Shown: one piece after another, positions 1 to 5,644 of the stretch | How the letters are laid out: every line of letters starts with the position of its first letter | Numbering within the stretch: position 1 is the first letter of the stretch | Assembly (NCBI GenBank): GCA_934385225.1 | Contig: CAKRPQ010000074.1 | Location: 1-10,414 of the forward strand | Reading direction: 5' to 3' | From: an uncultured Eubacteriales bacterium | Lineage (GTDB): Bacteria; Bacillota; Clostridia; Oscillospirales; CAG-272 | DNA: 10,414 nucleotides | Program-made: the position numbers and the translations under genes | The notes under the pieces: generated by a model | Databases searched by the model: none | Seen by the model: only the letters and a program-made list of their open reading frames with translations | Told to the model about the DNA's origin: nothing

Positions 1-302
1 GTTTCTGTCAAGTGAATTTTACAATCCCTCCGCCTCGCGTTGCTCGGCACCTCCCTTTACACAAGGGAGGCAAAAAAATAGTTATTGTCGCATTTGCGAC
101 TGTGGTGAAAATTTGCAAATGTCAGACTTTTCAGAGGGCTTTCGGCCCTGCGGTACCATGCTCTTATAGGGCTGTGCAAGCAATCTGCTTAGCCGGTGGT
201 TTTTTGTGTTACAACTTTTATATGGCAAAGAAACAGGGCAGTAAAAAACTAAATGTTTTTTACTGCCCGTCCCTTTCATTTATCCTGTATGTAAAGCCCT
301 TA
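1..302. repeat. Non-coding hairpin-rich stretch, probable dispersed intergenic repeat
   Basis: No convincing gene lies here. The open frames across it have no ribosome site and low-complexity or unfamiliar translations. What it holds is a run of inverted repeats: CCTCCCTT/AAGGGAGG at 50-57 and 63-70, GTCGCA/TGCGAC at 87-92 and 95-100, AGGGC/GCCCT at 135-139 and 145-149, and a 13-bp pair at 236-248 and 256-268. The CCTCCCTTTACACAAGGGAGG-type hairpin resembles short intergenic repeats common in gut Clostridia; that is recollection, not a search result. The stretch lies downstream of the isomerase gene, which reads leftward into it. Confidence 0.5.
236..268 (-). terminator. 13-bp perfect hairpin downstream of the isomerase, possible but atypical terminator
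   Basis: GGGCAGTAAAAAA (236-248) pairs perfectly with TTTTTTACTGCCC (256-268) around a 7-nt loop. It starts about 35 nt past the isomerase stop on the minus strand, where a terminator is expected. The order is inside-out for an intrinsic terminator, though: the A/T tract is next to the loop and the G/C part is at the base, so no U-tract follows the stem. It may instead belong to the repeat element. Confidence 0.35.
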
Positions 303-1085
303 TCAGAAGCCGAGCTTTTTCATATTCTGAATACTGATTTTCGCGCTTTCGAACGGATCAAGCACGCCCATATCGTCCTCAACGACGAAATTCTGAATAC
401 CGATGTTCTTTGCCGTTTCGATTATGTGCTGCCAGTCGAGATTTCCCGTTCCGACGGGTGCGCTTGCCGCCTTTGTTTCTTCGAGAACGGCGGACTCTCT
501 CCTTGCGATTATGTAGTCCTTTAAGTGCATATAAATCGCACGGCCGCGGAACATTTCGAGTGAGCGGCTCGGCTCTGTTCCCGATGAAGCGAGCCAGAAA
601 ACGTCGGGCTGGAAGTAAACGTGCTTCGGGTCAGTCTCGCCGAGGAGAATGTCGATACCTCTCGTGTCTCCGAGCTTGATAAATTCAAACGAATGGAAGT
701 GATACATAAATTTGAGACCCGCGTCATAGAGCAGTTTTCCGCATTTTTCAAGCATTTCGGCGGCACGCTTGTAGCCTTCGAGGTCGTTTCTGTCCTCTGC
801 GTCGATCGATCCCGTGCGGAGAACGTTCGTGCCGAGGATCTCGGCACTCTTCTTGATTTTTTCGATGCTGTGCGGGATCTCGCCGAGCCAGCACATAGCG
901 GAGTCGGCTTTAAGGCCGTACTTTTCGAGCAGCTTCTGCGTTCCCTCAACGCCCGCAAAGTCGGGAGGCGTTATCTGAACGTTTGTGTAGCCCATTTCCG
1001 CAACGCGGCGAAGAGTATTTTCATAGTCTTCGGGCGTTTTCATCGAATTTCTCAGTGTGTACATCTGAATTCCGAACTGTGACAT
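303..1085 (-). CDS. Sugar phosphate isomerase/epimerase family protein (TIM barrel, AP-endonuclease-2 fold)
   Basis: This 260-residue protein has the length and layout of the xylose-isomerase-like/IolE-IolI TIM-barrel family. These are cytoplasmic, usually divalent-metal-dependent enzymes that isomerise, epimerise or dehydrate sugars and keto-sugars. Candidate metal and active-site residues are H129/H131 and E134 in YHFHSFEF, D161 in QPDVFW, H187 in HLKD and E236 in VVEDD, with the family's GTGNLDW turn at 212-218. The start is supported by GTGAGGT about 10 nt upstream. It follows the oxidoreductase by 17 nt, so the two are almost surely co-transcribed, with the isomerase probably acting on the oxidoreductase's keto-sugar product. 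The exact substrate cannot be read from the sequence. Alternatives are an inosose dehydratase/isomerase or a 3-keto-sugar isomerase/lyase. Family assignment is firm, function open. Confidence 0.88.
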   Translation of the reverse strand: MSQFGIQMYTLRNSMKTPEDYENTLRRVAEMGYTNVQITPPDFAGVEGTQKLLEKYGLKADSAMCWLGEIPHSIEKIKKSAEILGTNVLRTGSIDAEDRNDLEGYKRAAEMLEKCGKLLYDAGLKFMYHFHSFEFIKLGDTRGIDILLGETDPKHVYFQPDVFWLASSGTEPSRSLEMFRGRAIYMHLKDYIIARRESAVLEETKAASAPVGTGNLDWQHIIETAKNIGIQNFVVEDDMGVLDPFESAKISIQNMKKLGF

Positions 1086-1102
1086 TGTTTTTTACCTCAC
1101 TT

Positions 1103-2233
1103 TCATATAGCGAGAACGAGTTCTTCGTTCTCCGTGTAGCCCGACTCAAACGGAGCGGGACGTTCGCACTTCGTTTTCATTTCGTATGTTTTGCCCGTCT
1201 CCGAGCTTTCGACGATGCCGAGCGTCGCTTCGAGAACGTGGCGGTTCAGCTCGCCCGAACAACGCGGAGCTCTGCCGTTTCTGATCGCATATGCCGCGTC
1301 GGCAACGCCGAGACCTCTGAAATTCGCGTCGCGGAAGCCGAAAGCGGTCGTTATCGTGCTTGATTCCCACTTCTTGTTCATAATTCTGACAGAGTGTTCG
1401 TAGTTGTTCGGGTCGCCGAGGTCTATCATACCGTTCGTGCAGAATATTTTGAACGTATTTTCGCCGACGCTCTCCGATGTAAACGTAAAGTTGCCGATAG
1501 CGCCGCATTCGAATTCAAGCGTCCCCGATGTGTTGTTCCACGACTCAACGAGCATTTCCTCGCCGTAGTGCGGAGAGTCGGGGTTCATGTACGTTCTGTG
1601 CGGGTCGCGTATCTGCGTAAAGCCGCAAACGCGCTTTACTGCGCCGAGCAGGAAGACGAGAGCCGTCATGTAGTAGCTTCCCATATCGAAAATTATGCCG
1701 CCGTGCGGGCAGAAGGCGAACCTCTTTTCGTCGCCGCTGTAAAAACGCTCGTGATGATAGGAGCGCGAGAGACAAGCCTCAACCATAACGGGCTTGCCGA
1801 GTATTCCGCTGTCGATGATCTGTCTTGCCGTCTGGAATGCTCCCGAAAGGAATGTGTCGGGCGCACCGCCGACGAAAAGTCCATTTTTCTTTGCGAGGTC
1901 TATAAGGTATGTAGACTCGTCAACCGTCATCGTCGTCATTTTTTCGGTGTAAACGCTTTTTCCCGCTTCGAGAGCAGCCTTTGCAACTTCAAAATGAGCA
2001 ACGGGGTATGTCGTGTTCACGACCATTTCGATTTCTGGATCGGCAAAAATTTCCTCGTTTGTCATCTGCTTTATGCCGTATTCCTCGGCGCGCTTTTTCG
2101 AGCGTTCGGGGATTATGTCGGAGCAACCGACAAGATCGAGGATTTTGTAACGGTTTTTCATATTTTCAAGATAAATTCCGCTTATCATTCCGCTTCCGAT
2201 AAGCGCGGTTTTCATTTTTTTGAATTCTTTCAT
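1103..2233 (-). CDS. Gfo/Idh/MocA family NAD(P)-dependent oxidoreductase
   Basis: This 376-residue protein is a typical full-length Gfo/Idh/MocA enzyme, a cytoplasmic family that oxidises or reduces hydroxyls of sugars, inositols and related polyols with NAD(P). The N-terminal Rossmann fold shows GSGMIS at 13-18. The family's EKP motif appears as YTEKM (catalytic Lys98), with methionine replacing proline. GGAPDTF follows at 122-128, and FDMGSYYMTAL at 182-192 supplies the Asp and Tyr of the catalytic region. The ATG at 2233 has AGGAGG 9 nt upstream; a second in-frame Met six codons later is possible but lacks that spacing. It is the first gene of a two-gene operon with the isomerase and divergent from an AraC regulator, which suggests inducible use of a sugar or glycoside. 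The true substrate is unknown. Confidence 0.92.
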   Translation of the reverse strand: MKEFKKMKTALIGSGMISGIYLENMKNRYKILDLVGCSDIIPERSKKRAEEYGIKQMTNEEIFADPEIEMVVNTTYPVAHFEVAKAALEAGKSVYTEKMTTMTVDESTYLIDLAKKNGLFVGGAPDTFLSGAFQTARQIIDSGILGKPVMVEACLSRSYHHERFYSGDEKRFAFCPHGGIIFDMGSYYMTALVFLLGAVKRVCGFTQIRDPHRTYMNPDSPHYGEEMLVESWNNTSGTLEFECGAIGNFTFTSESVGENTFKIFCTNGMIDLGDPNNYEHSVRIMNKKWESSTITTAFGFRDANFRGLGVADAAYAIRNGRAPRCSGELNRHVLEATLGIVESSETGKTYEMKTKCERPAPFESGYTENEELVLAI

Positions 2234-2257
2234 TTTGGGGAACCTCCTTTTTTATGT

Positions 2258-2286
2258 ATTTTACCATGCCGCGCGGAAAAAGGGAA
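2258..2286 (-). promoter_or_regulatory. Weak candidate promoter of the oxidoreductase-isomerase operon
   Basis: On the minus strand a TAAAAT -10 box (2258-2263) lies 25 nt before the oxidoreductase start, with AGGAGG between. The -35 position 17 bp upstream reads TTCCCT (2281-2286), a poor match. A weak -35 fits a promoter needing an activator such as the divergent AraC protein; that link is inference. Confidence 0.35.
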
Positions 2287-2305
2287 TAAAAAAAACGCAA
2301 AAGAC

Positions 2306-2334
2306 TGGACTTTTCGATACAAATGTGATATTAT
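2306..2334 (+). promoter_or_regulatory. Sigma-A promoter of the AraC-family regulator
   Basis: TGGACT (2306-2311), a 17-bp spacer and TATTAT (2329-2334) match the vegetative consensus 4/6 and 5/6. Transcription would start near 2341, at the GGAGGT ribosome site itself, giving a leader of only about a dozen nucleotides. Confidence 0.6.
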
Positions 2335-2353
2335 ATTCTCGGAGGTGAACGAA

Positions 2354-3181
2354 ATGACGGTTATGAATATAGAGGAGTTCGCGCACACCGATTTTGAAAT
2401 AAAAAACGTCGATACCGTTTCGCAAAACTGGGTAAATCAGCGGGCGTATCACGGTTATGCGGAAAATACGCGCCCGTACAGCGGCTTTATGCTCCTGCGC
2501 GACGATATCGAAATGACGTTCTCGGCGGCGGACGGATATAAAATCACAGCGAAAAAAAACGATATAATGTATCTTCCTCGCGGGTGCAAATACGAGACGC
2601 ACGTTATGGGCGAACCGTCCTCCGCGAGAGATACCCTTGTGAATTTCGATACGGCGGCGAAAGGTGAAAATATAGTTTTTTCCGAGCGTCCGATAAAAAT
2701 ATGCTCTGACGGCGGCTCATATGCCCGTATTTTCGACGAGCTTGCCGTCGCCACACACTTGCCCACCGTCACACCTATGCGTATTAAATCGCTTATTTAT
2801 ACGCTCACATGGCAGCTCTTGACAAAAGAAATCATTTCGGGCGCGCTTTATCCGATACGAAAGGGCGTTCTCTACATCGAGGAGCATTGGAACGAGAATT
2901 TCAAAATATTTGACGCCGCAAACCTCTGCGGAATGTGCGAGAGCTATTTCAGACGGCTTTTCCTTGAATGGTCTGGAATGTCCCCGCTCGAATACAGAAA
3001 TACGATAAGGCTCTCAAACGCAAAATCAATGCTCGGCGAGGGGGCTTATACCGTAAAGGAGGTTGCGGAGGCGGTCGGATTTGACGACAGCTTCTATTTT
3101 GCGCGCGCGTTCAAGAGGCAAACGGGCTTTTCGCCGACAGAGTTTATGAGGCAGAAAAACGGCGAATCGGCAGAAACTTAA
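2354..3181 (+). CDS. AraC family transcriptional regulator
   Basis: The protein is 275 residues from the ATG at 2354, chosen because GGAGGTGA stands 8 nt before it and a promoter just upstream. The frame is open much further left, but that part is only antisense of the oxidoreductase. Residues about 40-110 look like the cupin-type ligand-sensing barrel (ITAKKNDIMYLPRG is a typical segment). Residues about 175-270 hold the two helix-turn-helix units of the AraC/XylS DNA-binding domain, the second being the conserved VKEVAEAVGFDDSFYFARAF stretch leading into the QTGFSPTEF signature. Placed head-to-head with the oxidoreductase-isomerase operon, it probably activates that operon in response to a sugar or its breakdown product. 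No terminator is visible between its stop and the tRNA-Lys promoter. Confidence 0.92.
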   Translation: MTVMNIEEFAHTDFEIKNVDTVSQNWVNQRAYHGYAENTRPYSGFMLLRDDIEMTFSAADGYKITAKKNDIMYLPRGCKYETHVMGEPSSARDTLVNFDTAAKGENIVFSERPIKICSDGGSYARIFDELAVATHLPTVTPMRIKSLIYTLTWQLLTKEIISGALYPIRKGVLYIEEHWNENFKIFDAANLCGMCESYFRRLFLEWSGMSPLEYRNTIRLSNAKSMLGEGAYTVKEVAEAVGFDDSFYFARAFKRQTGFSPTEFMRQKNGESAET

Positions 3182-3210
3182 AAAAACAAAAATAAAATTA
3201 AAAAAAGGTG

Positions 3211-3239
3211 TTGACAAAACGGAAAAAATGTGGTATTAT
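3211..3239 (+). promoter_or_regulatory. Strong sigma-A promoter of tRNA-Lys
   Basis: TTGACA (3211-3216), 17 bp, then TATTAT (3234-3239): a perfect -35 and a 5/6 -10. The start site would fall near 3246, about 10 nt before the mature tRNA 5' end. Confidence 0.85.
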
Positions 3240-3255
3240 ATATAACGTTGCAAAT

Positions 3256-3331
3256 GCCCCATTAGCTCAGCCGGTAGAGCACTTGACTTTTAATCAAGGT
3301 GTCTGCGGTTCGATTCCGCAATGGAGCACCA
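3256..3331 (+). tRNA. tRNA-Lys (anticodon UUU), CCA encoded
   Basis: The 76-nt gene folds as a cloverleaf. The D stem is GCTC/GAGC, the anticodon stem CTTGA/TCAAG with loop CTTTTAA (anticodon TTT at 3289-3291), the T stem TGCGG/CCGCA with loop TTCGATT, and the 3' end ACCA is encoded. The acceptor arms are GCCCCAT and ATGGAGC, which leaves one mismatch, C3 opposite A70. The gene has its own promoter and terminator. It reads AAA and AAG lysine codons. Confidence 0.95.
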
Positions 3332-3332
3332 C

Positions 3333-3362
3333 AAAAAAGCACTTCCGAGGAAGTGCTTTTTT
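3333..3362 (+). terminator. Intrinsic terminator of tRNA-Lys
   Basis: A six-A tract and GCACTTCC (3333-3346) pair with GGAAGTGC and six T (3349-3362) around a tiny loop. It starts one nucleotide after the CCA end. The ribosome site of the DUF1653 gene follows within about 10 nt, so any messenger for that gene starting at the tRNA promoter must read through this hairpin. Confidence 0.88.
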
Positions 3363-3381
3363 GCTTAAAAAGGAGATAAAA

Positions 3382-3600
3382 ATGATAAAAAAGGGAATTT
3401 ACAGGCATTTCAAAGGGAATATGTACGAGCTTCTTTTCACCGCGACACATTCGGAGACGCTTGAAACGATGGTCGTTTACCGCGCTCTTTACGGCGAATG
3501 CGGCATATGGGTCAGACCGCTTTCGATGTGGGAAGAAAAAATAGAGCGGGACGGCAAATGCGTCCCGCGCTTTGAATTTGTTTCCGAAAAAGAGGATTGA
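3382..3600 (+). CDS. DUF1653 domain small protein
   Basis: This 72-residue protein consists almost wholly of the DUF1653 domain, recognised by KKGIYRHFKGNMYEL at the N-terminus, the central HSETLETMVVYRALYGE block and the C-terminal WVRPLSMWEE with PRFEFV. The family is widespread in bacteria as a short cytoplasmic protein without an established function, so none is assigned. The ATG at 3382 has AAGGAGA 6-7 nt upstream. The frame extends left through the tRNA gene, but that part cannot be coding. No promoter fits between the tRNA terminator and the ribosome site, so expression probably relies on read-through. Its stop is 2 bp from the stop of the convergent MATE gene. Confidence 0.9.
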   Translation: MIKKGIYRHFKGNMYELLFTATHSETLETMVVYRALYGECGIWVRPLSMWEEKIERDGKCVPRFEFVSEKED

Positions 3601-3602
3601 CG

Positions 3603-4931
3603 TTAATATCCGTACTTTTTTCTCTTAGCCGAGAGAAATGCGCCTGTTACGATGATCGACGCAAGCTCCGCCGCGACGATCGAAAGCCATACACCGTCAA
3701 GTCCCCGGAATATCGGGAAGATTATGACGGCGGCAACCTGAAAGACGAGCGTTCTGAGGAACGAGATGAGCGCCGATGTAAGACCGTCGCTTAAAGCCGT
3801 GAAGAAAGACGAGCCGAATATCGAAAATCCCGAAAACAGGAACGAGAACGAGAAAATTCTGAACGCGTGAACCGTCATTTCGAGCAGCTCTGCGTGGTCC
3901 TTTGCGAATATTTTCGATAAGGGCGAGGCGAGAATTTCGCCCGCGGCGAACATCACAAGCGCGCAGATGCCGACAATCATAAGACTTTTCATAAGAACGC
4001 TGTGCAGTTCTTTCTTGTTTTTCGCGCCGAAGTTGTAGCCGACGATTGACGCCGTGCCGATTGAATATCCGATGAAGAACGACTGGAAAATGAAGCTCAC
4101 ATACATAAGTATTCCGTAAGCCGAAATGCCGTCATCGCCCGCGTATTCCATAAGTCTGAAATTGTAGAGCATACTCACGAGAGACATCGAAACGTTGCTC
4201 ATAAATTCGGACGAGCCGTTCGTGCAAGCTTTGAGAAGCGATTTTCCGTCAAAAGAAAACCTTGTGAAGCGGAGAAGTCCGGTGTTTTTCCTTGCGAAAT
4301 AGACGAGCGGGACAAATCCGCCGACAAACTGACTGACAGCTGTCGCTACGGCAGCACCGACTATGCCGAACGGGAAAACGGCGGTAAAAAGCGCGTCGAG
4401 TATCATATTCGAGACGCCTGCGGCAACGGTGACGTAAAGACCGAGTTTCGGCTTGTCCGCCGTCGAGAAAACGCACTGAAATTCGTACTGTAAGATGTAA
4501 AAGGGAAGTGCCGCGAGGATAATGCGACCGTATGTGACGCAGTATTCGAGAAGTTCGCCGTCCGCTTTCATAAAGATTGCGACGGGACGAATGAAAATAA
4601 TGCCGAGAATACCGAAAACTACGCCGATAAGCGCGGACGAGGCAACGATGAGCGAAAACGTACTGTTTGCCTTTTCGTTTTTACCCTCGCCTAGCATTTT
4701 GGCGATAAGTGCGCTTCCGCCCGTCCCGAACATAAAGCCGACGCAGCCGAGGATCATCAGAAACGGCATTATCAGGTTGACGGCTGCAAACTGCGTTTTA
4801 CCCGCGTAGTTCGAAACAAAAAAGCCGTCCACGACGCCGTAAACGGAAGTGAATATCATCATTATTATAGACGGCAGGGTGAAACGCAGCAGCTTTCCCA
4901 CGCCGAAATGTTCGGATAGCTTGATTTGCAT
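3603..4931 (-). CDS. MATE family efflux transporter
   Basis: This 442-residue polytopic membrane protein has the usual length for MATE exporters, which expel cationic drugs, dyes or metabolites in exchange for Na+ or H+. The N-terminal segment with SVYGVVDGFFVSNYAG (about 29-44) and the following GFMFGTGGSALIAKMLGEG are characteristic of the bacterial NorM/MepA-like branch. Hydrophobic stretches consistent with 12 helices run through the whole protein in two related halves, each beginning with a helix pair and a polar loop; the second half starts near residue 235 (NGSSEFMSNVSMSLVSMLYN). AAAGGAG lies a few nucleotides before the ATG. The gene stands alone with its own strong promoter, and its substrate is not predictable. 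No transcription terminator is visible past its stop, only the convergent DUF1653 gene. Confidence 0.94.
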   Translation of the reverse strand: MQIKLSEHFGVGKLLRFTLPSIIMMIFTSVYGVVDGFFVSNYAGKTQFAAVNLIMPFLMILGCVGFMFGTGGSALIAKMLGEGKNEKANSTFSLIVASSALIGVVFGILGIIFIRPVAIFMKADGELLEYCVTYGRIILAALPFYILQYEFQCVFSTADKPKLGLYVTVAAGVSNMILDALFTAVFPFGIVGAAVATAVSQFVGGFVPLVYFARKNTGLLRFTRFSFDGKSLLKACTNGSSEFMSNVSMSLVSMLYNFRLMEYAGDDGISAYGILMYVSFIFQSFFIGYSIGTASIVGYNFGAKNKKELHSVLMKSLMIVGICALVMFAAGEILASPLSKIFAKDHAELLEMTVHAFRIFSFSFLFSGFSIFGSSFFTALSDGLTSALISFLRTLVFQVAAVIIFPIFRGLDGVWLSIVAAELASIIVTGAFLSAKRKKYGY

Positions 4932-4979
4932 TTTTCTTCTCCTTTGCTGTAAAATATAGGTTTTTGAGCAAGTTTCACT

Positions 4980-5008
4980 ATTATATCATACAAAAACACA
5001 AATGTCAA
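4980..5008 (-). promoter_or_regulatory. Perfect-consensus promoter of the MATE transporter
   Basis: On the minus strand TTGACA (5003-5008), a 17-bp spacer and TATAAT (4980-4985) match the sigma-A consensus at every position. The start site falls near 4973, giving a leader of about 40 nt. No obvious operator dyad overlaps it. It lies in the gap shared with the divergent acetyltransferase, for which no convincing promoter was found. Confidence 0.85.
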
Positions 5009-5047
5009 CAAGAAAGAAAATTTTTTTGTGTAAAACGGAGGGTAAAA

Positions 5048-5596
5048 ATGATTTACGAAAGCAAGGAAATAACGCTTAAAGACGGTAGGCACGCACTTCT
5101 TCGCGCGCCGTCGGAGGCGGACAGTTCGGAGATGGTTGATTATATGAAGAAAACGGCGGCGGAAACGGAGTTTCTTTCGCGTTATCCCGACGAGGTTATG
5201 CAAACGGCAGAGAGCGAACGCGAATATTTGCGCTCAAATCTCGCGTCGGATACAAGTATGATGATGGTTTGCGAGGTCGGCGGCGAGCTTGCGGGAAACT
5301 GCCAGTTCGTTCTCGGCAGGCACGAGAAGATGAGACACCGCGCGACGGTTATGATAGCGCTTCTCCGCAAATTCTGGGGACTCGGAATAGGCGGGATAAT
5401 GTTCGCCGAGCTTGAAGCGGAGGCAAAAAAGCACGGCGCGTCCCAGCTTGAACTCACCGTTGTCGACGGCAACGAACGCGCGATAGCGCTCTACCGTAAA
5501 ATGGGATTTGAGGTCGTCGGCAGAATGCCGCGCGGATTTCTTTTCCGCGACGGCACGACGCACGACGAAATATATATGGTAAAAATCATCGGTTAA
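5048..5596 (+). CDS. GNAT family N-acetyltransferase
   Basis: The protein is 182 residues from the ATG at 5048, which follows GGAGGG by about 5 nt; the frame is open further left but without a ribosome site. It is a single GNAT domain that transfers an acetyl group from acetyl-CoA to an amine. The CoA-binding motif A is RKFWGLGIGGIMFAEL (107-122), with the glycine-rich pyrophosphate loop at 111-116. Motif B is NERAIALYRKMGF (142-154), whose Tyr149 is at the usual general-acid position. The overall look is that of the RimJ/RimL-like and YhhY-like acetyltransferases of Firmicutes. The acceptor could be a protein N-terminus, a small molecule or an antibiotic; the sequence does not tell. Confidence 0.9.
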   Translation: MIYESKEITLKDGRHALLRAPSEADSSEMVDYMKKTAAETEFLSRYPDEVMQTAESEREYLRSNLASDTSMMMVCEVGGELAGNCQFVLGRHEKMRHRATVMIALLRKFWGLGIGGIMFAELEAEAKKHGASQLELTVVDGNERAIALYRKMGFEVVGRMPRGFLFRDGTTHDEIYMVKIIG

Positions 5597-5600
5597 ACGT

Positions 5601-5643
5601 AAAAAAGCGCTGCCCGCTTGCAAGAATCGGGCAGCACTTTTTT
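5601..5643. terminator. Bidirectional intrinsic terminator between convergent genes
   Basis: An A-tract and G-C-GCTGCCCG (5601-5616) pair with CGGGCAGC-A-C and a T-tract (5628-5643), with one C.A mismatch inside the stem and an 11-nt loop. Since both ends carry A/T tracts it can stop the acetyltransferase transcript on the plus strand and the glycosyltransferase transcript on the minus strand. It lies just outside both stop codons. Confidence 0.85.
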
Positions 5644-5644
5644 C

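Noticed and set aside
82..279. 65-codon minus-strand open frame in the repeat region
   Set aside because: No ribosome site; its translation spans the hairpins, so it is best seen as read through a repeat element.
12..524. 170-codon open frame on the plus strand at the left edge
   Set aside because: It runs through the repeat stretch and antisense into the isomerase gene, has no ribosome site and resembles no family.
1394..2353. 320-codon N-terminal extension of the AraC regulator
   Set aside because: This part is antisense to the oxidoreductase; the promoter and GGAGGTGA site at 2306-2345 set the start at 2354.
3208..3381. Extension of the DUF1653 frame to the left
   Set aside because: It translates the tRNA-Lys gene and its terminator; the ribosome site at 3369-3375 defines the ATG at 3382.
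4961..4989. Plus-strand promoter for the acetyltransferase (TTTTTG with TATCAT at 17 bp)
   Set aside because: The -10 is fair but the -35 is very poor and it overlaps the consensus promoter of the opposite strand; not strong enough to annotate.
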